Shown here: positions 1 to 8,587 of the stretch, piece by piece
Layout of the letters: every line of letters begins with the position of its first letter
Numbering within the stretch: the first letter of the stretch is position 1
Assembly (NCBI RefSeq): GCF_002215035.1
Contig: NZ_NKFP01000001.1
Coordinates: forward strand, 124,001 to 188,000
DNA length: 64,000 bases
Direction: 5' to 3'
DNA from: Leptolyngbya ohadii IS1
Lineage (GTDB): Bacteria > Cyanobacteriota > Cyanobacteriia > Elainellales > Elainellaceae
Position numbers and translations under genes: made by a program
The notes under the pieces: generated by a model
Told to the model about the DNA's origin: nothing
Database searches by the model: none
What the model saw: only the letters and a program-made list of their open reading frames with translations

Positions 1-14
1 GGAAGGAGATTTCA

Positions 15-647
15 ATGCAGATGCCTTTCAAGGTGGCAAAATCGATCGCGTCTGGACTGACAGGAATGAGCCTGATCGCTTTCGGTGCAGTGTTTGTGCC
101 CGCGCAGGCAACCCAGCAGTTAAGCTGTACAGGGCGGATGAATAACGGCTGGACTTACGACGCTAAATTTCTGAACGGTCGTTTCACCCAAATTACCTGG
201 AACCGAGCGGGTCAGCCACCCCAGGTATCTACCCTGACCTTCTATGGCACTAATCCTGAGGGACAGCCGATCTATCGGGGAGCATTTCAGGCGGCAACAG
301 CAGTGACGCTGGTTGATTTGGGCAAAGGCAATGTGCGTCCTGGCTCCCAGGTTTCGGTGGGAGTGGAGGAATGGGGCTGGTCGAGGGGCACCTGCACAGC
401 ATCGACGGGCGGCGGCGGCACAGGAACTACGGACTGGTTTACCAGCCTGCGGCAAGACTTGATGGGTGTTAATGGCGATCGCTCACGGGAATGGATGCGG
501 GCAAATGGCTTCTTCTTTATCCAGACAATGGAGCATACTAATACACAAGTGGTAGAACGCTGGAATCGATCCGCTGATAATGCGATCGTGGATGTGGTGA
601 TCGCAACAAACAGCAATGTAGTAACGGATGTGAGAAGAATTCGCTAA
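15..647 (+). CDS. Secreted protein of unknown function
   Basis: The sequence shows a 210-residue protein with a classic N-terminal signal peptide: a Lys-containing n-region, a hydrophobic stretch at residues 14-28 and a probable AQA cleavage site near residue 32. A strong ribosome site (GGAAGGAG) precedes the ATG at the window edge, so the start is well supported. The mature part has two Cys, near residues 38 and 126, and a Gly-rich hinge at about 130-137 that separates an N-terminal beta-rich half from a C-terminal half. I do not recognise the family. The next gene starts 7 bp after its stop, so the two probably form an operon of exported proteins. Confidence 0.75.
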   Translation: MQMPFKVAKSIASGLTGMSLIAFGAVFVPAQATQQLSCTGRMNNGWTYDAKFLNGRFTQITWNRAGQPPQVSTLTFYGTNPEGQPIYRGAFQAATAVTLVDLGKGNVRPGSQVSVGVEEWGWSRGTCTASTGGGGTGTTDWFTSLRQDLMGVNGDRSREWMRANGFFFIQTMEHTNTQVVERWNRSADNAIVDVVIATNSNVVTDVRRIR

Positions 648-654
648 TTGGGCA

Positions 655-1203
655 ATGAAGCAATCCAGGTTCGGTCGTCTGTTTTTGTCTGTGTTGTTCG
701 CTGCTCTGTGCGGATGGCTGATGCTGGGGCTATCTGCCTGTGAAGCGTCCCAGCCGATCGCGGAACCTGTGGCTCAACTGAAACCCGTCACCCTCGACAG
801 CACGGTTAAACTGGCTGCGGGTCAAACGGTCTATGTGCCCATCTACTCGCATATCTATACCTGGGAGCGAAGCAAGACGATCGATCTCACCGCTACCCTC
901 AGCGTCCGCAATACGGATCTGGAGCGCCCAATTATTTTATCGACGGTGAACTACTACGACAGCAGCGGCAAACTTGTCCGCAAATACCTGGAGCAGCCCG
1001 TTGAGTTAGGATCGCTGGCTTCAACCAATTTTCTGGTGAATCAGCAAGATACGAGCGGTGGTTCGGGAGCCGCTTTTGTGGTGGAGTGGGTGTCTCAAAC
1101 AACAGTTTCGACGCCTGTAATTGAGGCAGTGTTGATTAATACGATCGGCAACCAGGGTCTTTCATTCATTAGTAGTGGACGAGTAATTAAAAGTTTGAGT
1201 TAG
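655..1203 (+). CDS. DUF3124-family lipoprotein
   Basis: The 182-residue product begins with a hydrophobic signal ending in the lipobox LSAC, which makes Cys29 the likely lipidated residue and places the protein in a membrane facing the periplasm. The body, including the segments around 'YVPIYSHIYTW' and 'LVRKYLEQPVELGSLAS', matches my memory of DUF3124, a family of unknown function in cyanobacteria and proteobacteria. It follows the previous secreted-protein gene by 7 bp and is probably co-transcribed with it. No catalytic motif is visible. Family assignment is by pattern recognition, and the biochemical role is unknown. Confidence 0.75.
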   Translation: MKQSRFGRLFLSVLFAALCGWLMLGLSACEASQPIAEPVAQLKPVTLDSTVKLAAGQTVYVPIYSHIYTWERSKTIDLTATLSVRNTDLERPIILSTVNYYDSSGKLVRKYLEQPVELGSLASTNFLVNQQDTSGGSGAAFVVEWVSQTTVSTPVIEAVLINTIGNQGLSFISSGRVIKSLS

Positions 1204-1247
1204 GAATTAAAGTCTTTTCCAGGCTTATGAAGTATGAAAGATGGGGT

Positions 1248-1285
1248 GCAGGGGCTGTGCCCCTGCGTGGGGGCGAAGCCCCCAC
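1248..1285. repeat. GC-rich double-hairpin element, copy A
   Basis: Two adjacent perfect hairpins are visible. The first has 7-bp arms (GCAGGGG/CCCCTGC) around a CTGTG loop at 1248-1266. The second has 7-bp arms (GTGGGGG/CCCCCAC) around a CGAAG loop at 1267-1285. A C-rich tail follows. The same two loop types, in swapped order, recur at 62915-62951. The element lies between the DUF3124 gene and the downstream membrane-protein gene. Open reading can pass through it from upstream, which is why I do not start the next gene inside it. Confidence 0.7.
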
Positions 1286-1350
1286 ACCCCCAGTCCCTTA
1301 CGAGAGTGAAAAACGCTGTAAAGCAGAAGTTAGAAAAGGGGAGATTAACA

Positions 1351-4300
1351 ATGGCGGATTCGCTGCTAAACCTGCTGTTCGAGTTGATGGGCGGGGCGTT
1401 TTCCCTGAGCCAGGCGGCATTTAGAGCGATCGTTAATCTTCCCAACGGGCACAGGTTTGCGCTTGTGGTAGTGCTCGCAGCCGGACTTTCGCTGGGGATC
1501 GGGCAGAGCGTAATTCTGTTTGTGAATCGGATCAAGCCGCTGCGGTTTTGCCTGAGTCTGCTGCTCAATGCAATCCTATTTGCCTTTGGTTTTTTGTTTC
1601 TGGTGTTTAGTACCTGGCTGATTGGACTCCTGCCCGGATTTGCGCGAGTGCCCTGGGGCGATCTGGTCGATACGCTGGGGTTAAGCTATACGCCGCTGCT
1701 GTTCAGCTTTCTGGGAGCCATGCCCTACCTGGGGGTGCCAATTCTCAATTTGCTGTCGGTCTGGCATTTGCTGGCAATGGTAACGGGGATCAGCGCGATC
1801 GCTGGCGTGGGCAGTGCTAATGCCTTTACCCATGTGGTACTGGGTTGGGTCGTCCTGCAATTGCTTCAGGGGACGATCGGTCAACCGATTGCGGAACTGG
1901 GTCGCAGAATGAGCCGCAGGGTGGCAGGGGTTGATCTGGTGAGGCGGCGATCGGAAGTGGTGGAACGGGTGCAGTCGGGGTTGGCGATCGGAACTCCGGC
2001 GAACGGGGCGCAGCAGGCTGACAGGCTGGACGCTAATAATCGCGAGGTTTCTGAAGGGATTTCTAAAAGCATTTCGGAAGGCATTTCTGCGGCAGCAGTT
2101 TCTGGAAGTCGATTGTCCGTAGAGCCATCCCAACCGATCGCTGAACCGGGTCTGCAATATGGCATAACGGCTCAAGCCAGCGGTGCGGCGGCACTTCAGC
2201 TACCCTCCCAGGATACGGAAACCCTCGGTGTTCGTCTGGAAAATCGGGTTCAGGGTATCCCTCAGATCGTGCGTTTGGCATTCATTTTGCTGGGAATGGT
2301 GCTGCTGTTTGTCCTGGTGGCGCTGCTGCTGCGTCCGATTCGGCTGAGTTTGTTTGGCTGGTATGACTCCCTGCCGCGCTTTGTCCGGTGGATCTTTGAC
2401 CTGAGCTGGATCGGCATTGTAGCGCTGGTCTTTGCCGGATTGCTGGCTCCCCTGGAAACCCTGGGCTGGTGGGCTGGCTGGTTTGGCGACGATCTGGAGA
2501 CTCAGGCGGAATTAACTGTGGCTCCGTCTCAGCCATCGGGGGCAGCTACCGCTTCTGCTGCGTTGGGAATCGATCGTCCCGATCGCTATGTTGTGTATCT
2601 CGATGGGGTGGGGCAGTCCGGCGAAGCATATACCCCCGACATTGAGGATTTTCTGGAGGCACTTCAGCCTGCCCTACCGAAGAATATGGAACTGGTGCGG
2701 GGACTGATGCTGTATTCCGTCCGCAATCAGGCGCTGGTGTCCGATCGTCCTTTAGCCTGGGTGTGGCGACTGGCAGACCAGATGCGCTGGGAAAACCCGA
2801 TGGCGCTGCTGGGCTTGATGGTGAATGTAAGAAATGCCTGGATCGTGGCAGTCTCAGCCGATAAGCGGTACGGACCGATTTACAACCAGGGCATCGCGCA
2901 GGTAATCTACAACGGCTTGATTCGGCATGGCTACCAGCCCGGCGAAGGTATCCCGATTACGCTGGTGGGCTATAGCGGTGGTGCCCAGATGTCCGTGGCG
3001 TCGGCTCCCTATTTACGAAGGGCACTGGAAGCGGAAATTGAAGTGATTTCCCTGGGCGGCGTGATGAGCGCCAACAATAATTTCTTGAAGCTGGAGCATC
3101 TTTACCATCTGGTCGGGGATCAGGATGTGGTCGAGCGGCTGGGTCCGCTGCTGTTTCCGGGCAGGCGCAAATGGTTTCCCCTGTCCTACTGGAATCGGGC
3201 AATGCGGAAGGGCAAAATCAGCGAAATTTCCCTGGGTCCGATGGGGCATCAGGTTCCGGGCGGCATCATGGACCCGAATGCCTACCTGCCAGACGGACAG
3301 AGCCACCTGCAAAAGACGATCGCCCAGATTCGCTCCATCCTGAAGGGCAATTTCCTCGTCAATACCCCCCCGCGTCCCCGGCAAACCAGCAACTACGAAC
3401 GCTACAAACAAGCCGAATTTAACAGCTACACCTACTATCCCCTCGCTCAAACCGTCGATCCGCAATGGTATCAGCCGATCGCTCCCTGGATGGGTCGTTT
3501 AATCCTGCCCCAGCCAAACGAACGGCGCTTGGTGCGAGGAGTCTGGTTTGAGGTGCATCACGCTCCTGCGGGCTACGAATCCCTGGTAGGACAGAAGGTG
3601 ATGCTGCGCTGGGCAGATCATCCCGCCGTTAAGCAATGGGTTCGCGCCGTCACCCACAACGTGCATTTCAGCGTCGATGCCCAATATTCCAGCCAGTACG
3701 GTGGCACCATTCACCCCGATCGCCTCAACCACTGGCAGCAGGTCGGTCCGCTGGAATCGCTGGCAGGCTCGCATCCGGTGGATGATGTGGTGGTGATGCT
3801 GGTGGGGGATGTGGAGGTAGGGGAGTGGATGAGTGGGAGGGTGGATGAGTGGATGAGTGGGAGAGTGGATGAGTGGGAGAGTCAGGGAGAAGGTCAGGCT
3901 CGCGATGAAGAATCGAATTCTGCCTCTGCTAATCTTGCTTCTATTGCCTCATCCACCCATCCACCCATCCACCCATCCACCCATCCACCCATTCTCTCCA
4001 TCACCCACACTCCTTCCGAAATCACTGGACGCTACTACGGCTTGGTGCAGTTTGAAGCTCCCCTGGCGGGGTCGGATCGATTCCAGGTGCGGCATTTCAA
4101 TCGGGCTTCCCGGCAGTTTGATGGCTGGGCGGAGGGCGTCCGGCTGCCTGCGGTTGTGCTTGCCCAGTGCTATGGCAGTTTTCCGTCTACGTCGGAGGGG
4201 CTGGAACGATCGCCCCTGAATGAAACCGGATGGTATATCTATGGCGCGAAGGATGCGACGGGAACTTTTGTTGTGCAGGCGCTTGCACCCCGATCGCTGT

Positions 4301-5310
4301 TTCGACTTCAGCCCGATCGAGTGGTGTTTGGCAGGAAGGCGTCCTATCGCTATATTCGGCAGGAATCCTGGTCTAAGGCAGTGGAGCAGAAGGGCAGAAT
4401 TGCTTCGGTGCTGTGTGTGGGGCGGCGGCAGACGGAGGATATTCGAGCCGCAGTTGAGGAATGGCAGGTTGGGGATCGGGTGCTGGTGCTGCACGTCTAT
4501 GGCGGCATTGGGGGCAATAAGAAAGAGCCTGCGGCGGCAACTCCGATTTTCTTTGGTCATTTTGCCTATGGCGTCGCGACGGTGGTTCACGATCCGATCA
4601 GCGATGAGCGGCGATTTGAAATTCAGTACTATCAGGTCTACACGCACAACACGGACGGCATTAATTCTGGGACGCTGCACTGGTCGCGCTATATGGGCGA
4701 TCGTCAGTTTGGCTGGGCGGGAACTCGTCCGGTCTGCGATATTCTGGTCAAGTTTGATCCGTTTACGGGAGACTATGACATTGACGGAACTCGCCGATCG
4801 CCGCTAGATAATATGATTCGCCAGCTTGAAGCCATGACTGCCCGCTATCGGATTGGAGACGGTACGGGGGCAACCTATGTGGGTCCGGCAAATAACTGTT
4901 CTCAGGATGCAAACCAGGCGCTATTTGCCAGTATTCGATCGCTGTCTCAGCAGATTGAAGCCAATCAATCGCTCCTCCGTCCCTGGCTGGAGCAAAATCC
5001 CGATCGGGCAATGCGCTATGAGCAGCTTTTAGCCGTCAAGGAGAAGCTAGCCCATCAGTTGCAGCCCTTTGGCTCTCCTCGATCGGACTGGGAAACCAAT
5101 GAGTTTAAGCTGGGGACAACGCTGGAGGATGATCCGCTGAGAAATCTGTGGATCGGTTTGGGAAGCTGGCGAACCCTCCTGCCGCGTAAAGCCAGTGACG
5201 CGATCGTGAAAGCGTTTTTGGAGCAGGGAGCATCGGTCTGGGTACTGCGAACGAATCAGATCGGGGGACATGATCCGGATATTGAGCCGATCGCACCAAT
5301 GACGCTCTAA
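1351..5310 (+). CDS. Large membrane protein with lipase-like alpha/beta-hydrolase region
   Basis: I place the start at the ATG at 1351, which follows GGGGAG by about 8 nt; in-frame ATGs from 1234 lie in the GC-rich hairpin repeat. The 1319-residue product has an N-terminal block of hydrophobic segments (roughly residues 1-170), another pair near 305-385, then a soluble part. Residues around 540-635 resemble a lipase-type alpha/beta hydrolase: a nucleophile elbow G-Y-S-G-G with Ser542, Asp590/Asp592 in 'VGDQD', and His633 in 'GPMGHQ'. The rest of the C-terminal half is unassigned. Residues about 824-881 are encoded by an inverted minisatellite and form a low-complexity insert (WMSGRVDE repeats, then STHPP repeats). 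Substrate and role are unknown; the hydrolase idea is inference from motif geometry. Confidence 0.7.
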   Translation: MADSLLNLLFELMGGAFSLSQAAFRAIVNLPNGHRFALVVVLAAGLSLGIGQSVILFVNRIKPLRFCLSLLLNAILFAFGFLFLVFSTWLIGLLPGFARVPWGDLVDTLGLSYTPLLFSFLGAMPYLGVPILNLLSVWHLLAMVTGISAIAGVGSANAFTHVVLGWVVLQLLQGTIGQPIAELGRRMSRRVAGVDLVRRRSEVVERVQSGLAIGTPANGAQQADRLDANNREVSEGISKSISEGISAAAVSGSRLSVEPSQPIAEPGLQYGITAQASGAAALQLPSQDTETLGVRLENRVQGIPQIVRLAFILLGMVLLFVLVALLLRPIRLSLFGWYDSLPRFVRWIFDLSWIGIVALVFAGLLAPLETLGWWAGWFGDDLETQAELTVAPSQPSGAATASAALGIDRPDRYVVYLDGVGQSGEAYTPDIEDFLEALQPALPKNMELVRGLMLYSVRNQALVSDRPLAWVWRLADQMRWENPMALLGLMVNVRNAWIVAVSADKRYGPIYNQGIAQVIYNGLIRHGYQPGEGIPITLVGYSGGAQMSVASAPYLRRALEAEIEVISLGGVMSANNNFLKLEHLYHLVGDQDVVERLGPLLFPGRRKWFPLSYWNRAMRKGKISEISLGPMGHQVPGGIMDPNAYLPDGQSHLQKTIAQIRSILKGNFLVNTPPRPRQTSNYERYKQAEFNSYTYYPLAQTVDPQWYQPIAPWMGRLILPQPNERRLVRGVWFEVHHAPAGYESLVGQKVMLRWADHPAVKQWVRAVTHNVHFSVDAQYSSQYGGTIHPDRLNHWQQVGPLESLAGSHPVDDVVVMLVGDVEVGEWMSGRVDEWMSGRVDEWESQGEGQARDEESNSASANLASIASSTHPPIHPSTHPPILSITHTPSEITGRYYGLVQFEAPLAGSDRFQVRHFNRASRQFDGWAEGVRLPAVVLAQCYGSFPSTSEGLERSPLNETGWYIYGAKDATGTFVVQALAPRSLFRLQPDRVVFGRKASYRYIRQESWSKAVEQKGRIASVLCVGRRQTEDIRAAVEEWQVGDRVLVLHVYGGIGGNKKEPAAATPIFFGHFAYGVATVVHDPISDERRFEIQYYQVYTHNTDGINSGTLHWSRYMGDRQFGWAGTRPVCDILVKFDPFTGDYDIDGTRRSPLDNMIRQLEAMTARYRIGDGTGATYVGPANNCSQDANQALFASIRSLSQQIEANQSLLRPWLEQNPDRAMRYEQLLAVKEKLAHQLQPFGSPRSDWETNEFKLGTTLEDDPLRNLWIGLGSWRTLLPRKASDAIVKAFLEQGASVWVLRTNQIGGHDPDIEPIAPMTL
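3821..3992. repeat. Inverted pair of in-frame minisatellites
   Basis: A G-rich array of GTGGATGAGTGG-type units (3821-3890) is followed about 60 bp later by a C-rich array of CCACCCATC-type units (3950-3992). Units of the second array are nearly the reverse complement of units in the first, so the segment can fold into a long hairpin. The whole segment stays in frame within the host gene and adds about 57 low-complexity residues. Confidence 0.75.
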
Positions 5311-5374
5311 TCTAACAATTCAGATTTAAAATTCAGCTTTTTTCACTGCTTTTAATAAACAATTAATAGACAAG

Positions 5375-5992
5375 ATGAACAGAAAATTGGTGTGGATCTA
5401 CCTTCGGACGATCGCCTTTAGTGTTCTCCTCACGCTGTTTCCCGGTTTTGCAGGAATTCCGTTGACGATCGCGCAAACCAACCCTCCCCGGTTTAACTGT
5501 CTGACCCGCGAGCGATTTTCCCCCGAAAAGCAAGTTTGGTGCGATCGGCTGCGAACGCTACAAAATACATCGCTGATAGTGCCAATGAGTCTGGGCACAA
5601 ATCCTGAATATACAGAGATTACGTTGACTAATGGACGCTATCGACAGGCGGACGGCAAACTGTTTGTGGAACTGGCAAATGATCCCAACTGGCAAACCTT
5701 TGGTGATATTAACGGAGATAGCAAAGCGGACGCTGCGGTGATTTTTGGTGTGGCGCTGGATGAAAACGGCAGGGAAATTGGCACCTATCTAACTACAGTG
5801 CTGGACATTGAAGGTGAGGCACGGGCACTGCTGCCGATCAAACTGGGAGAGCGAATTTTGCTGAATGGACCGATCGCCATTCGAGAGGGGCAAATTATTG
5901 TGCCGTTCCTGACCCAAACAGAGGTATTCGATCGCGCCTATCAGATAGAGATGACGCTGCGAGAGGTTCCGCTCATGCCCACCCCTCGCTAA
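5375..5992 (+). CDS. Secreted protein of unknown function
   Basis: A 205-residue protein with a signal peptide (basic n-region, hydrophobic residues about 7-32, likely cleavage after TIAQ near residue 35). The mature domain contains a D-x-N-x-D-x-x-x-D segment ('GDINGDSKADAA'), which resembles a calcium-binding FG-GAP or dockerin-like loop, followed by a beta-rich region. I do not recognise the family. The ATG at 5375 lacks a strong ribosome site, but the signal peptide begins there. The next gene starts 18 bp after its stop and has a good ribosome site, so the pair is probably an operon. Confidence 0.65.
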   Translation: MNRKLVWIYLRTIAFSVLLTLFPGFAGIPLTIAQTNPPRFNCLTRERFSPEKQVWCDRLRTLQNTSLIVPMSLGTNPEYTEITLTNGRYRQADGKLFVELANDPNWQTFGDINGDSKADAAVIFGVALDENGREIGTYLTTVLDIEGEARALLPIKLGERILLNGPIAIREGQIIVPFLTQTEVFDRAYQIEMTLREVPLMPTPR

Positions 5993-6010
5993 GTTTGGGA
6001 GGAACCTTTT

Positions 6011-7423
6011 ATGTCGCTGCAACTCGATCGACCGACGGCTCATCGATTTCTCTGGCTCAGACGGCTGGTGGCACTGCTGGCGGTTCTAAATCTGGCGCTT
6101 GTTTTGTTTGACCTCACGTATTTAGATTTGCGATCGCTCTATTTTCAGTTCACGCCGAGTCTGGTGCAGCTCTATGATCCGGTGAAGGGGATTTTTTCCC
6201 ATCCGGAAACGGAGCGCTATCTCGATCGGGTGGCGGCACTGGAATCCCAGATTCGACAAACGGGAATAGAATCATCGGAGGTAGAAGCCGGACTGGCGAT
6301 GCTGCGATCGGACAGTGAACAACTGGTGCAAAACAATCCGTTTGCCAATCATAGGAATGCAGTGCTGGAAACGATTCAGCAGGATTTGCAGCGGCGCACA
6401 GGGGCAGAATCTTCCTTTGTTGCGTTCGATCGCTTCTGGAGGCGGGAGTATCTGACGCAGGAAAACTGGCAGGCTGAGCTGACGTTCTGGAACGATCAAA
6501 TTCATCCCTTTTTCGCGACAAATTATTTTCAGCGAGTTAATGCTCTGGGGCAAACGATCGATTATTTCTGGCTGCTCGATCTGCCGTTTATCCTGATTTT
6601 TGCGATCGATTTTGCCCTTCGCGATCGGGCGATTCGGCTTGCCCATCCAGAATTAAGCGGGCTGGAGACTCTTTTGCGCCGCTGGTATGACCTGTTTCTG
6701 CTGCTTCCCTTCTGGCGATGGCTGCGGATCGTTCCGGTGGTGCTGCGGCTGCATCAGGTGAATCTCATTAGTCTAAAACCCTTCCAGGCAGAGGCTCAAC
6801 GCGATTTTGCGATCGGCTTTGCCAGGGAGCTAACGGAAATTGTGGGGGTGCGGGCGATCGATCAAATACAGGGGGCTATCTGGCGCGGTGATGTGATGCG
6901 GTGGTTGCTCTATCCCGAACAGCGACGCCAGTATGTGCAGGTCAATGATCTGAACGAAATTGAGGCTATCGTCGTTCGCGTGGTGGATATTATCTTTTAT
7001 CAAGTGCTGCCGCAAATTCAGCCCGATCTGGAACAGCTTATGTATTACAGTCTGCGCCATGCCCTGAGCCAGCTTCCCGGATACAGCCGACTGCAAGCCC
7101 TGCCCGGAATGGGTTTTCTGCCGCGCCAAACCGCCGATCGCCTTGCTAAGGATTTATCGAAAGGGGCTTACCAGAGCTTTGTGCAGATCTGGACGGATGC
7201 GGAAATTGATCAGCTCAGAGTGGAAACGATCAAAAAGTTTCGGGAAAGATTGACGATCGAGCTACAGAAAAAGTCAAACACACAGGATATTGAATCCCTC
7301 CTGGTTGATATGCTGGAGGAAATTAAAATTAACTATGTGAAAGACCTGACAGAAGCAAATATTGAACAAATTGTCGATCGAGCGGTGCAGCTTCAGCGTC
7401 AGGCAAGCACAGCCGCTCCGTAA
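6011..7423 (+). CDS. Polytopic membrane protein of unknown function
   Basis: The start follows GGGAGG by 8 nt. The 470-residue product has a hydrophobic segment near residues 18-40, a long polar stretch, and hydrophobic segments near 180-200 and 225-248. The last is followed by an Arg-spaced helix ('WRWLRIVPVVLRL') that recalls a voltage-sensor S4 helix, although no pore motif is visible. The C-terminal half is soluble, mostly helical and charged. I cannot name a family. Its neighbour upstream is a secreted protein, so a cell-envelope role is plausible but unproven. Confidence 0.65.
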   Translation: MSLQLDRPTAHRFLWLRRLVALLAVLNLALVLFDLTYLDLRSLYFQFTPSLVQLYDPVKGIFSHPETERYLDRVAALESQIRQTGIESSEVEAGLAMLRSDSEQLVQNNPFANHRNAVLETIQQDLQRRTGAESSFVAFDRFWRREYLTQENWQAELTFWNDQIHPFFATNYFQRVNALGQTIDYFWLLDLPFILIFAIDFALRDRAIRLAHPELSGLETLLRRWYDLFLLLPFWRWLRIVPVVLRLHQVNLISLKPFQAEAQRDFAIGFARELTEIVGVRAIDQIQGAIWRGDVMRWLLYPEQRRQYVQVNDLNEIEAIVVRVVDIIFYQVLPQIQPDLEQLMYYSLRHALSQLPGYSRLQALPGMGFLPRQTADRLAKDLSKGAYQSFVQIWTDAEIDQLRVETIKKFRERLTIELQKKSNTQDIESLLVDMLEEIKINYVKDLTEANIEQIVDRAVQLQRQASTAAP

Positions 7424-7701
7424 ATTCTTTTGCATGAAACAGGGGAATGAGAAAACCGATCCGGCATCTTTTCCAGAGGTCTTTTCCAGAGGTCTTTCCC
7501 AGAGGTCTTTCTCAAGGATCTTTCCCAGGAGACTCTTCCCAAAACCTTTTCCAAAAGACTTCTTATCGATTTCCTATTTTTTAGTTCTAGTCTGAGGAAT
7601 TGTTGAGTAGGGTTTGAGGGTGCAAGGGAGTCCTCTAAACGGGTTAGGGAAGGCATCACAGCTTTAAAGAGGGATATCCACCTTGGGGAGTAAGGAACCG
7701 C
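7424..7701. repeat. Degenerate short tandem repeat in intergenic DNA
   Basis: The first part of this gap (about 7470-7560) repeats variants of TTTTCCAGAGGTC and TTTCCCAGGAGAC at 12-13 nt spacing. The rest leads to the SDR gene, with GGGGAG about 12 nt before its ATG. I see no gene in it. Confidence 0.5.
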
Positions 7702-8505
7702 ATGAGAGGACTGGCTGGTAAAACGGCACTGGTTACGGGGGCAAGCTCCGGAATTGGACAGGCGATCGCCATTCGGCTGGCAGAGGAAGGCTGCAATGTG
7801 GTGATCAACTACCGCCGCAAGCTTGAAGAAGGACAGCACACCGAGGAAATTGCCCTGCAAAAGGCGCAGGATTCAGGGCACAACGTTCGATCGCTGCTGG
7901 TGCAGGGGGATGTGTCCAAAGAAGAAGATGTGCTGCGAATTGTGAATTCAGCGATCGCTGAGTTTGGCACCCTGGATATTCTGGTCAACAATGCGGGAAT
8001 TCAGTTTGAGGCTCCCTCCCACGAAGTGCCGATCGATCGATTCGATCAGGTCATGATGGTCAATCTCCGAGGTGCGTTTCTCTGTGCGCGAGAAGTGATC
8101 AAGCATTTTCTGTCTCAGCAGCGTCCCGGTGTGATCATCAATGTCTCCAGCGTTCACGAGATCATTCCCCGTCCCATGTACGTGAGCTATGCGCTCAGTA
8201 AGGGAGGCATGGGCAGTCTGACGAAAACCCTGGCGCTAGAATACGCCGATCGCGGCATTCGCGTGAATAGTATTGCCCCCGGTGCCACCGTTACGCCGAT
8301 TAATCAGGACTGGGTGAACGATCCGGAGAAGAAAGCCGTGGTAAAAAGCCATATTCCCATGGCAAGACCCGGAACTTCGGAGGAAATGGCGGCAGCAGTC
8401 GCTTTCTTAGCATCGGGAGAAGCAGCCTACATGACGGGACAAACTCTCTTCATTGACGGTGGACTGACCCTGTATGCGGATTTTCGCGAAGCCTGGTCAG
8501 CCTGA
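7702..8505 (+). CDS. SDR-family oxidoreductase (glucose 1-dehydrogenase-like)
   Basis: A 267-residue classical short-chain dehydrogenase/reductase. Visible motifs are the Rossmann cofactor site TGASSGIG (residues 12-19), the structural NNAG, the catalytic Ser149/150, and Tyr163-x-x-x-Lys167 (YALSK). The segment 'GVIINVSSVHE' and the C-terminal 'MTGQTLFIDGG' are typical of bacterial glucose 1-dehydrogenases, which oxidise glucose to gluconolactone with NAD(P)+. Exact substrate cannot be read from sequence. The next gene, a GH63 glucosidase, starts 82 bp downstream on the same strand, so glucose released by one enzyme could feed the other; this link is inference. Confidence 0.85.
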   Translation: MRGLAGKTALVTGASSGIGQAIAIRLAEEGCNVVINYRRKLEEGQHTEEIALQKAQDSGHNVRSLLVQGDVSKEEDVLRIVNSAIAEFGTLDILVNNAGIQFEAPSHEVPIDRFDQVMMVNLRGAFLCAREVIKHFLSQQRPGVIINVSSVHEIIPRPMYVSYALSKGGMGSLTKTLALEYADRGIRVNSIAPGATVTPINQDWVNDPEKKAVVKSHIPMARPGTSEEMAAAVAFLASGEAAYMTGQTLFIDGGLTLYADFREAWSA

Positions 8506-8587
8506 CCGATGCCCTGTTTATTCGCAACGCTTTGATAACCGTTTTGATCACGAACTTTATCCCACCAGCAATCCAGGAGAGAAACCC

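Noticed and set aside
3857..4219. Alternative frames with HPPIHPSTHPP-type repeats inside the large membrane-protein gene
   Set aside because: They arise from the minisatellite read in another frame; the main frame continues on both sides.
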